From contig JACPHN010000149.1 in NCBI GenBank assembly GCA_016188575.1, positions 1-47,921 of the forward strand: a DNA stretch of 47,921 nucleotides, in the 5' to 3' direction. The position numbers and the translations under genes were made by a program. The notes beneath the pieces were generated by a model. That model saw only the letters and a program-made list of their open reading frames with translations, did no database searches and was not told the origin of the DNA. Shown here in pieces: positions 16,096-24,004 of this stretch; position 1 is the stretch's first letter, and every line of letters begins with the position of its first letter. Source of the stretch: Candidatus Schekmanbacteria bacterium (GTDB taxonomy: Bacteria > CSSED10-310 > JACPHN01).

Positions 16096-16253
16096 GTTTA
16101 ACCTCACGAAACGAGTTGGAAAAAGACGAGGCGGGCGAGGCGAGATAGAGCGCATTATGTACTCGCCGGCGGGGCGGTGTCAAGAACGAGCTTGCGCGCT
16201 ACAATACGCCGTGCCGGCTGCGGCGCTCACAGCGAAGGGAGGAAAACGGCGGC

Positions 16254-16802
16254 ATGCGCACGCTCAAAGATCAGCTACTCAGGGCCCAGCTCATCTCGGA
16301 GAGGGAGGCGATTGACGCAACGCGCAAGCAGCGCACCGAGAAGCGGCAGAGTGACCAGGCGCTTTCCAAGGAGGAAAGGGAACAACGGCGGCACGCTCAG
16401 GTGCAGCCCGTCGATCCCCAGGAGGCGGAGCGGCGTCGCGTCGCCCGAGAAGAGCAGCTCGCGCGCAACCGCGAACGCGAGGCGCGCGAGCGACAGCAGC
16501 GGGTGCGCCAGCTCGTTGCCGAGCATCTCATCGCCAGCCGCGGCAACCGCACCTTCTACTTCGTCAGCCGCGCCCGCAAGGTTCCGTGCGTCACCATCTC
16601 CGACGAGCTCGCCAAACGTCTCGAAAGCGGCGGAGCGGCGATCGTCGAAGCCGCCTCGGGTGGGGGCTTTGCCGTCGTCCCCAAGGAGGCCGCGCAGCGC
16701 ATCCGCGAGATTGATCCAGAGGCGATCCGCTTCTTGGTGGAAGCCCCGGCTAGCGGTCAGGATTCGGGAGATGGGGCAGCGCCGCGGTCAGGCGAAGGCT
16801 GA
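16254..16802 (+). CDS. DUF2058 family protein (YaiL-like)
   Basis: A 182-residue protein. The first ~90 residues are a highly charged helix (EEREQRRHAQVQ..., AREEQLARNREREARER) and the C-terminal half is the conserved DUF2058 part: LVAEHLIASRGNRTFYFV, KVPCVTISDELAKRLESG and GGFAVVPKEAAQRI. The family is typical of Gammaproteobacteria and has been described as nucleoprotein/polynucleotide associated; its biochemical role is unsettled. GGAGG lies 10 nt before the ATG. Its last 53 bp overlap the end of the convergent CPBP gene. Confidence 0.85.
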   Translation: MRTLKDQLLRAQLISEREAIDATRKQRTEKRQSDQALSKEEREQRRHAQVQPVDPQEAERRRVAREEQLARNREREARERQQRVRQLVAEHLIASRGNRTFYFVSRARKVPCVTISDELAKRLESGGAAIVEAASGGGFAVVPKEAAQRIREIDPEAIRFLVEAPASGQDSGDGAAPRSGEG

Positions 16803-17331
16803 TTACCATGGCGGCTGCATTGTTTACCACGTGCGCGACGATGGGAACGACCAGATTGCCGTGGCTTGCCAGCAAGAGGCCGGAAAAGAGCATCCCCGCG
16901 CCAAACGTCCAGAGCGTGTAGGCGAGGTGCCGGCGGCCCATGAAATGCAAGGCCGCGAAGATGGCGTTCGCCATCAGCAGCCCAAGCTCTGCAGCGAGCA
17001 ACCAGCGAAACACGACCTCCTCCACGATTCCGGACAGCAGTGCCAGGATGGGAATGTCTATCGGCCGCAGCCGGGACAGGAGCTCGCGTTGCAGCCACGA
17101 GACCGAGTCGCCGAAGGCCGGCCACAATTCGGCCAGGCCCCAAGCCGATGCCGAAAGCAGCGCGCCAGCGGCGGCGCCGCAGAGGACCGCCGCGGCGCTC
17201 ACCCGCACCGGGTTGTTGGCCGCAGGCGAAGCACAGCACGCGATCCACACCGCCGCCAGAGCGATGAAAACCAGATATTGACCGACGAAGACGCTCAGAA
17301 GGCGCCTGCGGCTCATGCCGAGACCCTGCAT
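16750..17331 (-). CDS. CPBP-family intramembrane metalloprotease
   Basis: A 193-residue membrane protein with about six hydrophobic segments. It has the three CPBP (Abi) signatures: EEVVFR at 104-109 (EExxxR), FAALH at 125-129 (FxxxH) and HVVNN at 167-171 (HxxxN). Members are Rce1-like proteases of unknown natural substrate, some linked to bacteriocin self-immunity. An alternative start at 17316 (MSRRRLL) is equally possible. It overlaps the DUF2058 gene tail-to-tail by 53 bp, so read-through could produce antisense RNA. Confidence 0.85.
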   Translation of the reverse strand: MQGLGMSRRRLLSVFVGQYLVFIALAAVWIACCASPAANNPVRVSAAAVLCGAAAGALLSASAWGLAELWPAFGDSVSWLQRELLSRLRPIDIPILALLSGIVEEVVFRWLLAAELGLLMANAIFAALHFMGRRHLAYTLWTFGAGMLFSGLLLASHGNLVVPIVAHVVNNAAAMVISLRLTAALPHLPNPDR

Positions 17332-17414
17332 GCCGTCTCTTTCGCGCGCCGGCGATACCGGCAGCGCAGCGAGCGGTCCGCGATCAACGACTTCATTGGG
17401 GAGGAGAACCGCCG

Positions 17415-18242
17415 ATGGTGAGCTCGTACTGGAACAGAAAAGTAGCCGTGATCACGGGAGCATCCCGCGGCATCGGGCGCGCCGTGGCGCTGGAGCTCGG
17501 ACGTCGCGGAGGAGCTGCCTGCCTTGCCGCCCGCTCGCCCGCGGAGCTGAACGCGGTGGCGGCGGAAATCGAGTCCCTGGGCAGCACCGCGCTCGCCGTG
17601 CCTACCGACGTGACCTGCGTCGAGCAGGTCCGCGCGCTTGCCGACGCCGCCGCACGCCGCTTCGGCCGGGTCGACGTCCTGATCAATAACGCCGGCCGCA
17701 CCATGCGGGGCCGTTGCTATGAAACCACTCCCGCCCAATTTCGCGAGCTCTTCGAGCTTAACTTCATCGGTGCTCTGCACTGCGTGCAAGCCTTCCTCCC
17801 GCTGCTCCGCGAGAGTAAGGGTGCCATTGTGAATGTTTCCTCGCTCGCAGGCAAGCGCGGCAGCCCGCTCATGGGCGCCTATCCTGCTACCAAGGCGGCC
17901 CTCAATGTGTTCACCGAGCAACTGCGCGTGGAGCTCGCCGAGCTCGGTGTCTGGGCGGGGGTAGTCTGCCCTGGCCCCGTCGACACCCGGCTCATGGATA
18001 ACGCCATGGTCGCTGGCGACCTACCGCCGGACGCCCTCCGTCCCGGTGCCAGCGCCCGACTCCAGATGGCGACACCGGAGACGGTTGCGCGGGCACTTCT
18101 GCGAGCCGTCGAGCGACGCCGTCCCGAGACCATCTTGCCGCGCAGCCTACGCTACGCCTTCGCACTCGGCGCCCTCGCGCCGCGTCTCGCCGACCGCGTT
18201 ACGAAGCGTCTCACTCAGCCCACGGCGGCCACCGAACGGTGA
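17415..18242 (+). CDS. short-chain dehydrogenase/reductase
   Basis: A 275-residue classical SDR. The dinucleotide motif TGASRGIG is at 14-21, NNAG at 91-94, catalytic Ser at 142-143 (VSS) and Tyr156/Lys160 in YPATK. The substitution of Ser by Pro in the usual YSASK-type motif is common. The C-terminal 70 residues, rich in Arg and Leu, resemble membrane-associated SDRs of the DltE/YqjQ type. GAGGAG lies 7-8 nt before the ATG. The substrate cannot be deduced; the neighbours give no pathway. Confidence 0.9.
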   Translation: MVSSYWNRKVAVITGASRGIGRAVALELGRRGGAACLAARSPAELNAVAAEIESLGSTALAVPTDVTCVEQVRALADAAARRFGRVDVLINNAGRTMRGRCYETTPAQFRELFELNFIGALHCVQAFLPLLRESKGAIVNVSSLAGKRGSPLMGAYPATKAALNVFTEQLRVELAELGVWAGVVCPGPVDTRLMDNAMVAGDLPPDALRPGASARLQMATPETVARALLRAVERRRPETILPRSLRYAFALGALAPRLADRVTKRLTQPTAATER

Positions 18243-18255
18243 CCGCCTCGCCGCT

Positions 18256-18552
18256 CTACTCTTCCCAATATGCGTCGAACCAGCTCGAAAAAGGCTCCGC
18301 GCAGTTGTTGCAAATGAAGTCGGGAAATTCGAAATCCTCCGCTCCATTGGCGCGGAACTCGGCAATCAGGTCGGGATAGGTGTCTTCATTGTTCTCGAGC
18401 TCGCTCTCGAGAAGCTCCCCGACTGTGGACTCCTCCCCCATCCGCCAGCCCGATTCCTCGTCGTCATCCGCATCGTAGTCGTCGGGCTCGCAGTTTTGGC
18501 AGAAGTTGAGCCGTTCCTGCATCGCCTCAAGAATCTCTTCCGGTATTTCCAT
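18256..18552 (-). CDS. acidic CxxC...CxxC protein of unknown function
   Basis: A 98-residue very acidic protein (many Asp/Glu, with runs such as DDDEESG) with two cysteine pairs, CQNC near 18-21 and CNNC near 82-85, the latter followed by AEPFSSWFDAYWEE. This suggests a single zinc site. ATG 18552 is preceded by a near-perfect GGAGGT 6 nt upstream, which decides the start. Residue composition and the short length fit a regulatory or chaperone-like small protein; I do not recognise the family. Confidence 0.65.
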   Translation of the reverse strand: MEIPEEILEAMQERLNFCQNCEPDDYDADDDEESGWRMGEESTVGELLESELENNEDTYPDLIAEFRANGAEDFEFPDFICNNCAEPFSSWFDAYWEE

Positions 18553-19217
18553 CTCGCTACCTCCGAAAAGCGCTCCCAAGGGGCTTCGAGGGCGCAAGGT
18601 ATAGATGGATTTCCGAGCGGAGTCAATAGCCGCGCGCCGCCTGAATCCGCCACCCGTGAGGCGCCGACGCCACCGCGCCGCCCTCCGTGCATCGCCCCGC
18701 TGGCGGGAGGAGGTGAGCGGAGGGTGCGTTGCGCCAGGCCTGTCCTTCCCCCCACTTGCGGAGGAAGGTGAGGTGGGGGGTCGTCGTGAGGCGCATGGCG
18801 TGCAGCTAGCAGTCGGACAGGCGGTAGATCCCGGGGACCGAACAATATTGAAAACGGCCAGGGGCGTCTTTCGACGTGCGCCGGAAAAACGTGCCAATCT
18901 TCCACCGCCAACAGCATTGACCAGCGCCGTGGAAAATGATGCCGCAGTGGCGAGGCGGGTTCCTGGCCCCCTCCGGCGCGCCGCCGAACCCGCAAAACCG
19001 CGCCATCAGGCGCCTTCTCGGCAGAAGCCGAGGGCGCCCCTGCGATTTTCCCCGCCGGCCACCGAGGGAAGCAATTGTGGCATCAAATTTGCATTGAAAA
19101 CGCCAGTGTCGGATGAATCGGCAGATTTCGGAACCGGCGGCACCGCTCCACGGAGTCCTCGCAAGGCCACGATCTGCCGAGCGAGTGTAGTAGCTCATTG
19201 GGACGTCGGAGGAAACC
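18553..19217. other. 665-bp divergent intergenic region with hairpin repeat
   Basis: This lies between the minus-strand CxxC gene and the plus-strand fimbria-like cluster, so promoters for both should be here. A copy of the dispersed repeat (R3) begins at 18642 and runs to about 18800. I see no credible gene in the remainder; the stretch 18800-19217 is unremarkable GC-rich sequence with occasional AT-rich spots (for example near 18890 and 19080). Confidence 0.5.
18642..18800. repeat. dispersed hairpin repeat, copy R3
   Basis: It starts TGAATCCGCCACCCGTGAGG and continues into GCGGGAGGAGGTGAGCGGAG and CCTTCCCCCCACTTGCGGAG with GGTGAGGTGGGGGG, i.e. two hairpin modules in tandem. It matches R1, R5, R8 and R9. 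Confidence 0.6.
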
Positions 19218-19721
19218 ATGACGCTCAAGACTGCCGGAATTCTGGGATTGGTGCTTACTGGTTCGCTGCTTTTGGCCGCTTCGACAGCGCGCGCTGCGAA
19301 CAACGACTCGATCGTCGTCAACTTTCAGGTCAACGCGTTCAGCGAGATCCAGTTCCAGGAGGCAAGCGTCCTGCTCGTTGCGACTCCTCCAGCGCCGGGC
19401 GCCAACCCCGCGCCGGTTACGCAGACCGCCCACTACGACATCTCGACAAACGAGGTTGGGCGCAAAATCACCGGCAACATCGACTCCGGCATGCCCGCCA
19501 ACACCGCGCTCAGGCTCAATCTGACGCCACCCGCTGGCGCTACCGGCGGCGGCAACCTGATCTTGCCCCCAACCCCCGGTGCGGTGGACCTGGTGACCAA
19601 TATCGGCCCAAACGCGACGGTCGGCCTGAACGCCGTCTTCGAGTTCGCCCCCAATGCCACCGCGGGCGTGATCAATCCCTCCCAGTCGCGCACGTGCACG
19701 ATCACCATCATCGCCCAATGA
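19218..19721 (+). CDS. secreted pilin-like protein, first of the fimbria-like cluster
   Basis: A 167-residue protein with a classical signal peptide (MTLKTAGILGLVLTGSLLLAA, cleavage after ARA). The mature part is beta-rich, Asn/Pro/Gly-rich, with alternating hydrophobic strands such as SIVVNFQVNAF and a final strand TCTITIIAQ, as in donor-strand-exchange pilins and DUF4402-type coat proteins. There is only one cysteine in the mature part, so no internal disulphide. GGAGG lies 5 nt before the ATG, and the stop overlaps the next ATG. As the first gene of a cluster with a chaperone-like and a barrel protein, it is a good candidate for the major subunit. Confidence 0.6.
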   Translation: MTLKTAGILGLVLTGSLLLAASTARAANNDSIVVNFQVNAFSEIQFQEASVLLVATPPAPGANPAPVTQTAHYDISTNEVGRKITGNIDSGMPANTALRLNLTPPAGATGGGNLILPPTPGAVDLVTNIGPNATVGLNAVFEFAPNATAGVINPSQSRTCTITIIAQ

Positions 19722-20245
19722 TCAGGCTCGCGGCGGCCGGAGCCCGCCCGCGCGGCAGCGTCCGGGTGCCCCTCCTTATTGGTGCGGTCGCCGTCTGCGC
19801 GGCCGCTCTTGGCTCCCTCGCGCAAGCTGCCATTTCCATCACCGCCGACGCCGACTGGTCCCCCTCGGTGGGCGCCGCCGATCTACAGGCAGGTCCAGGT
19901 AGCAATCTCGCCGCTCTGAAGCTCTCGCCACCTGGCCATGTCGTTATTGAGATCACGGGAACTACCGGCAATTTCGACTTCTGGCAGGTCGACGTGCATC
20001 GGGTCAATTTTGGCTGGCATCCAAGCCTCGGCATCGCGGTCAAGCGAATGGGCCCCGGAGCCGGCCCCGGAGCCGTCAATGGCGGCCTGATCCCCGTCGA
20101 CGTGACGCTCACCCCGACCAACTTCTTCAGCGGCAGAGGCGACCGCGTGGCGATCCCGATCGAGGTGTCCATCAACGGCATCTCCGTTGCCATCCCCCCG
20201 GCGACCTACACCACGCGCGTCGTGTTTACCGTCATCGACATATGA
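19718..20245 (+). CDS. secreted pilin-like protein, second subunit
   Basis: A 175-residue protein with an N-terminal signal (hydrophobic LLIGAVAVCAAALGSLAQA, cleavage before AISI). The beta-strand pattern resembles the preceding protein and ends with the C-terminal strand TRVVFTVIDI. It begins with an ATGA overlap with the upstream stop and ends with another ATGA overlap with the chaperone-like gene, so the three genes form a tightly coupled operon. I infer a minor or tip subunit. It was not recognised as a named family. Confidence 0.6.
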   Translation: MIRLAAAGARPRGSVRVPLLIGAVAVCAAALGSLAQAAISITADADWSPSVGAADLQAGPGSNLAALKLSPPGHVVIEITGTTGNFDFWQVDVHRVNFGWHPSLGIAVKRMGPGAGPGAVNGGLIPVDVTLTPTNFFSGRGDRVAIPIEVSINGISVAIPPATYTTRVVFTVIDI

Positions 20246-21072
20246 CCCACGCCCTGACTCCCGTGCTTTCGCCCACCCTGGCCATCCTGGTGCTCGCCTT
20301 CGTGCCCGCCGCTCAGGCGCGCGGAGTCAGCGTGATCGGCGATCTGGTTCGCGAGCACACAGTCTCACCTGGCCAGACGGTCGAGGCCTCCATGGACCTG
20401 CGCAACGACCTTGAGCAGCCCGTGACCACTCGCATCTACCAGACCGACTACACGTTCACGGCGGGCGGTGAGAACCGCTACCCGGAGCCTGGCACGCTCG
20501 CCCGTTCCAACGCCCCCTGGATCGCAGTCACTCCGTCCCTGGTGCGCATTGCCGAAGGCAGCTCGGCGCACGTCGAATATCGAATGACGGTCCCGAACGA
20601 CCCCGGGCTCGCCGGAACCTACTGGAGCCTCCTGATGGTCGAACCCCAGGCGGCACCGACCGCGGACGTGCCGGCCGCCGCGGGCGAACAACCTCGCGCG
20701 CGGTTCGTCACGGTGGTCCGTTACGCCGTCATCATCATCACGCACGTCGGCGACAGCGGCAAGGCCGAGCTTCGCTTCACCGACAAGAGAATCGTCACCG
20801 ACGAACGTGGCGGGCGGGTGCTTCGCCTTACCGTGGAAAACACCGGCGAGCGATCGCTGCGGCCGGCGGTTTGGGCCGAGCTGTACGACGACTCGGGGAC
20901 GAAAATCGCCCGTCTCGAAGGCCCCCGGAAGTACATTTTTCCGCAGTGCTCGACCACCTTTGACATGGACCTCTCCACGGTCGGCCCCGGCCCCCGCAAG
21001 GCACTGGTCATTGCAGATGCCGGTGGCGAGGCGCTGTTCGGCGCGCAATATGACCTGCAAATCGCGGAGTAG
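20242..21072 (+). CDS. fimbrial-chaperone-like periplasmic protein
   Basis: A 276-residue protein with a signal peptide (MTHALTPVLSPTLAILVLAF, cleavage near AQA-RG). Two Ig-like domains can be followed: domain 1 with VREHTVSPGQTVEASMDLRN and the IAVTPSLVRIAEGSSAHVEYRMTV strand pair, typical of PapD-like chaperones, and a C-terminal domain with LRLTVENTGERSLRPAVWAEL. The canonical chaperone positions are not obvious, so this may be a chaperone analogue. It shares overlapping starts and stops with both neighbours. Confidence 0.6.
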   Translation: MTHALTPVLSPTLAILVLAFVPAAQARGVSVIGDLVREHTVSPGQTVEASMDLRNDLEQPVTTRIYQTDYTFTAGGENRYPEPGTLARSNAPWIAVTPSLVRIAEGSSAHVEYRMTVPNDPGLAGTYWSLLMVEPQAAPTADVPAAAGEQPRARFVTVVRYAVIIITHVGDSGKAELRFTDKRIVTDERGGRVLRLTVENTGERSLRPAVWAELYDDSGTKIARLEGPRKYIFPQCSTTFDMDLSTVGPGPRKALVIADAGGEALFGAQYDLQIAE

Positions 21073-21970
21073 CGCCGCCTGCCTCGTCGCGGTCATGGCC
21101 GGCGTGGCGCTCGGGTGTGCCGCCTCGGCCGCCCGCGGCGAGGCCCCGGCCACGCCTGAGGCGCTCACCGCCGCGGCCGCCGCCGCGCAGCCGGTGGAGG
21201 TGATGCCAGGTGACGTCTTGCCGCTCGGTTTCCTGGTCACCTGGCACCGCGTTGAGGCCGGGGTCGTTAGCGATGTGCTGCGGCTCCCCGCTGCCTGGGC
21301 TGGCGCGATCGAGTCGGCGCCACAGCGCTTGACGACCGGACAAAAGGCGTTGCGGCTCAAGGTCCTTCGCGTTCCGCGGCAAGCGCGGGCCGGCCTCTAT
21401 GAGGTGAGGTATGAGGCGCGGGGAGAAAGCGAGACCGGAGGCGTCACGGCGCACGCCACCGCCACCGCCGAGGTACGCGTCGCGGCGCGGCCCGGGCTCA
21501 CCCTCGAGCTGCGCTCGCCGCCGCCGATCGTGGCAGCGGGGACAGAGGCGGAGGCGGCGCTTCGCATCACGAACAGCGGCAACACCGACCTCGTCGTCGA
21601 GCTGCGCGACGAGCGCGGGGGACCCGACGGCGTCGCGATCTCCCCGCGCCGCGTCGCGCTGGCGGCAGGAGCTGCAAGCAATGTCCTCGTCACCCTGCGA
21701 ACGCCGCCTCATGCCGTCCGCGCGGGGCAGCAGGCGGTGAGGATCGTGGCGAGGGCGGCCGGTGATGGCGAGGCGCCGATCACCCAGGCGATCGCGGTCC
21801 CTTATGAGGTGATCCCGACCGTGGATCCGACCGCGGACATGTTCCACCTGCTGTCCGGCAGCGCCCGCGCGGTTTACGCCAGGTCGCACCGCCTTGCGGC
21901 AGTCCAGGCCGAGGTGGCTGGTGAGTCGGCGACGGCAGAGGACGAACGCAAGCGCTTCTCTTTTTTCTGA
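21050..21970 (+). CDS. N-terminal (zero-frame) part of a split outer-membrane barrel protein: signal peptide plus Ig-like domains
   Basis: Zero-frame product of 306 residues. A signal peptide (SSAACLVAVMAGVALGCA... cleavage near ARG-EA) is followed by an Ig-like domain around 145-243 of NEW3 type: AAGTEAEAALRITNSGNTDL then SNVLVTLRTPP. The ATG at 21050 overlaps the end of the chaperone-like gene. The frame ends ...KRFSFF-stop at 21968-21970, in the middle of a coding region whose continuation lies in the -1 frame. Fused through the T6 run, the product would be ~963 residues. Confidence 0.65.
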   Translation: MTCKSRSSAACLVAVMAGVALGCAASAARGEAPATPEALTAAAAAAQPVEVMPGDVLPLGFLVTWHRVEAGVVSDVLRLPAAWAGAIESAPQRLTTGQKALRLKVLRVPRQARAGLYEVRYEARGESETGGVTAHATATAEVRVAARPGLTLELRSPPPIVAAGTEAEAALRITNSGNTDLVVELRDERGGPDGVAISPRRVALAAGAASNVLVTLRTPPHAVRAGQQAVRIVARAAGDGEAPITQAIAVPYEVIPTVDPTADMFHLLSGSARAVYARSHRLAAVQAEVAGESATAEDERKRFSFF

Positions 21971-21994
21971 GAGGCCCCGGTGATGAGTCGGGGC
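21961..21994 (+). promoter_or_regulatory. candidate programmed -1 frameshift signal
   Basis: The heptamer T TTT TTC at 21961-21967 has the X XXY YYZ form in the zero frame (TCT TTT TTC TGA); both tRNAs could re-pair on TTT TTT in the -1 frame. The stop codon TGA follows directly. A 6-bp all-GC stem, GCCCCG at 21974-21979 with CGGGGC at 21989-21994 (9-nt loop), begins 6 nt downstream. An AGAGGA stretch lies about 18 nt upstream, which is farther than the stimulatory Shine-Dalgarno of dnaX. Homopolymer indel error is the main alternative explanation. Confidence 0.45.
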
Positions 21995-23940
21995 GGCACC
22001 TGCTCCTTGCTCAAGAGGAGTATTGGCTGAGCTATGCGGCCCCTGGGACCGCAGCACACCTGGGGGATGGAACCTTTACACTGTCTCCGCTGAGCGCTGC
22101 GAATCGCACCGGGACGGGCGGGAGCATGGATTTTTCGCGATCCGCCGGCGGCCGCTCCGTGGACTTCGGAGCCTATGTGCGCCGCACGCGGCTGGCGATT
22201 CCCGGGGAGCGGGAGCTGGCCGCATACGCGAGCGTGCTCGTCGGTCCCACGACAACCGTGCGCCTCAACAGCCTGCGCTATCAGCATGATCCCTACCTTT
22301 CGGCCGGGGCGCAGGACGGCTCGCTGTGGAGCTGTAGCGTGGAAGCGAACCCCTCGCGCTATCTCGATGCCGCGGCGGAGCTCGCCTACAGCCGGTCCTC
22401 CCGACCCGGCTACGAAGCCGACTGGGGAGCCCGCCTCGCTGCCACGGGCGAGCTCTCGCGCGACGCGTTCTATACGTTTGAGCACATTCAGGCGCAGCCG
22501 TCTTTCTGGGGTAACTTCAAGGATACCCGGTCCACCCAGCTTTCGACCGGGCTTCACCTGGCTCACGCGATGTATGCGCAAGTCTCGTTGCGCGCCTCGA
22601 GCCAGAATCTCGAATCCCGGCCGGAGCGGTATGTGGCGCCGCGCGACCGGCGCCTGGAAGCGCTGGTGAGCTACTCGCCATCGGCACGCTGGTACCTCAC
22701 CGGGCAGTATGCCGCCGGCCGCAAGGAAAACACCCTGGCGGTAAGCGGATATCGCGAGAACGAGCAGGTCCTGGGCGGATCCGCGGGGTATCAGTCCGAC
22801 GCGTCGTCCGCCCGAATCGAGACACAACTGACCTACCGGCATGACCGGCCGGGCGGGAATCGCGTCTACGCGGCGCGCCTCTACGGCAGCGGTGACTGGA
22901 AGCCGACCGACGACCTGCGCGTGGGCTTGGCGGCCGGCGTCAGCGAGCTTCCCCTCGGCGCCACCAGCGAAGGCGACGTGCGCCGCCTCGAGCAAGGTGA
23001 GATCACAATCGCCTGGCGAGCACCGAAATGGTTCGCACTTTCGGCGCGGCTGGGGCATTATTCATTTCCGAGTCAGCGCGCTCGCGATCGCGATACATGG
23101 GAGCTCAGGGGCACCGCATCGTTGCCGAAAGTTGGCATCATCGAGGCGGCGGCGTACAGCCATGCCGCGCAAGTGGGCAGCGCGACAGAAACCGCGGTGA
23201 TGGTGCGGCATACGCTGCCGTTTGCGGTGCCGTTCATCCGGAGAACCTCCGTGGGCGGCGTCGAGGGGTTCGTGTACGATACAGAGGGCGGCACGCAGCG
23301 AGGCGTTCCGGGAATCCTGGTCGAGATCGCGGGCCGCGCCGGCATCTCGGACCACGCTGGCCGCTTCGCCATTGCTCCGGTTCCGATCGGCCGGCACGTG
23401 GTCTCGATCGATCCGCGAACGATGCTCCGCGACCGCGTAGCCAGGCAGTGGAACGACTATCGCGTAGAAGTGGGAGCGGCAACGGTCGCGCGACTGGAGA
23501 TCGAGCTGGTCAGGCCGGCTCGCGTCGTCGGGCGGGTCACGCTGGCGACTGCGAGCTGCGCGGAAGCAGCATCACGAAGATCCCCCACCTCGCCTCCGCC
23601 CGCCCAAGGCGGGCGGGATGGAGGGGCGGAGTGTCAGACCGAGATCACGAGTGAAACGGATGGCGATGGCGCGGCGGCGGACATCCTGGTTGAGCTTCGC
23701 AAGGGCGATGACGTGGCGGAGCGCTTCACAGGCCCGGGCGGCCGCTTTGTCTTCGAGCGCCTGCCGCCCGGCCCGTGGGTGCTCAGCGTGCGCCGCGACC
23801 CGCTGCCGCGAGGCTACGCCAGCCCGCGGGAGCCGCTGCCCGTCGTGCTCGCTCCGGGGCAAGAGCTGACAGTCGACGTGACGCTTGAACCGGCGCGGCG
23901 GCGTGTGCGCATGATCGACTCGGGAACTATTTCGGAGTAA
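21967..23940 (+). CDS. C-terminal (-1 frame) part of the split barrel protein: beta-barrel plus two carboxypeptidase-regulatory-like domains
   Basis: The frame is open from before the T6 run to TAA at 23938-23940, giving 657 residues after the frame change. It begins LRGPGDESGRHLLLAQEEYW and continues LGDGTFTLSPL, a pattern I associate with the start of outer-membrane barrels of this type, so the frame upstream of the first ATG (22126) is coding. A ~410-residue barrel follows with many aromatic strand ends (for example RWYLTGQYAAGRKENTLAV). Then come two CarboxypepD_reg-like beta-sandwiches, ~433-518 (GVEGFVYDTEGG) and ~558-645 (FVFERLPPGPWVLSVRRDPL). The second is preceded by an in-frame hairpin repeat (23572-23632). 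It is probably the surface export or anchor component of the fimbria-like cluster. Confidence 0.65.
   Translation: MRGPGDESGRHLLLAQEEYWLSYAAPGTAAHLGDGTFTLSPLSAANRTGTGGSMDFSRSAGGRSVDFGAYVRRTRLAIPGERELAAYASVLVGPTTTVRLNSLRYQHDPYLSAGAQDGSLWSCSVEANPSRYLDAAAELAYSRSSRPGYEADWGARLAATGELSRDAFYTFEHIQAQPSFWGNFKDTRSTQLSTGLHLAHAMYAQVSLRASSQNLESRPERYVAPRDRRLEALVSYSPSARWYLTGQYAAGRKENTLAVSGYRENEQVLGGSAGYQSDASSARIETQLTYRHDRPGGNRVYAARLYGSGDWKPTDDLRVGLAAGVSELPLGATSEGDVRRLEQGEITIAWRAPKWFALSARLGHYSFPSQRARDRDTWELRGTASLPKVGIIEAAAYSHAAQVGSATETAVMVRHTLPFAVPFIRRTSVGGVEGFVYDTEGGTQRGVPGILVEIAGRAGISDHAGRFAIAPVPIGRHVVSIDPRTMLRDRVARQWNDYRVEVGAATVARLEIELVRPARVVGRVTLATASCAEAASRRSPTSPPPAQGGRDGGAECQTEITSETDGDGAAADILVELRKGDDVAERFTGPGGRFVFERLPPGPWVLSVRRDPLPRGYASPREPLPVVLAPGQELTVDVTLEPARRRVRMIDSGTISE
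23572..23632. repeat. dispersed hairpin repeat fragment R4 within a coding region
   Basis: CCCCCACCTCGCCTCCGCCC followed by GCCCAAGGCGGGC and GATGGAGGGGCGGA forms a strong hairpin and matches the hairpin module of R1/R3. It is read in frame inside the barrel gene, encoding SRRSPTSPPPAQGGRDGG between two beta-sandwich domains. It has no stop in that frame, so it acts as a linker insertion. Confidence 0.6.
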
Positions 23941-24004
23941 TCAATAGAGGTAACTCGCGCTCGCGACCGGCCGTTCCGCTCGCGACCCGGCATCCAGCAC
24001 CTCC

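Noticed and set aside
21937-21942. Stimulatory internal Shine-Dalgarno (AGAGGA) for the frameshift
   Set aside because: It lies about 18 nt before the slippery heptamer, farther than the ~10 nt of dnaX-type signals, so I do not count it as evidence.
22126-23940. Separate barrel gene starting at ATG 22126
   Set aside because: The frame is open and barrel-like upstream of that ATG back to the T6 run (LRGPGDESG..., LGDGTFTLSPL), and no ribosome site precedes 22126, so a single gene split by a -1 change is preferred.
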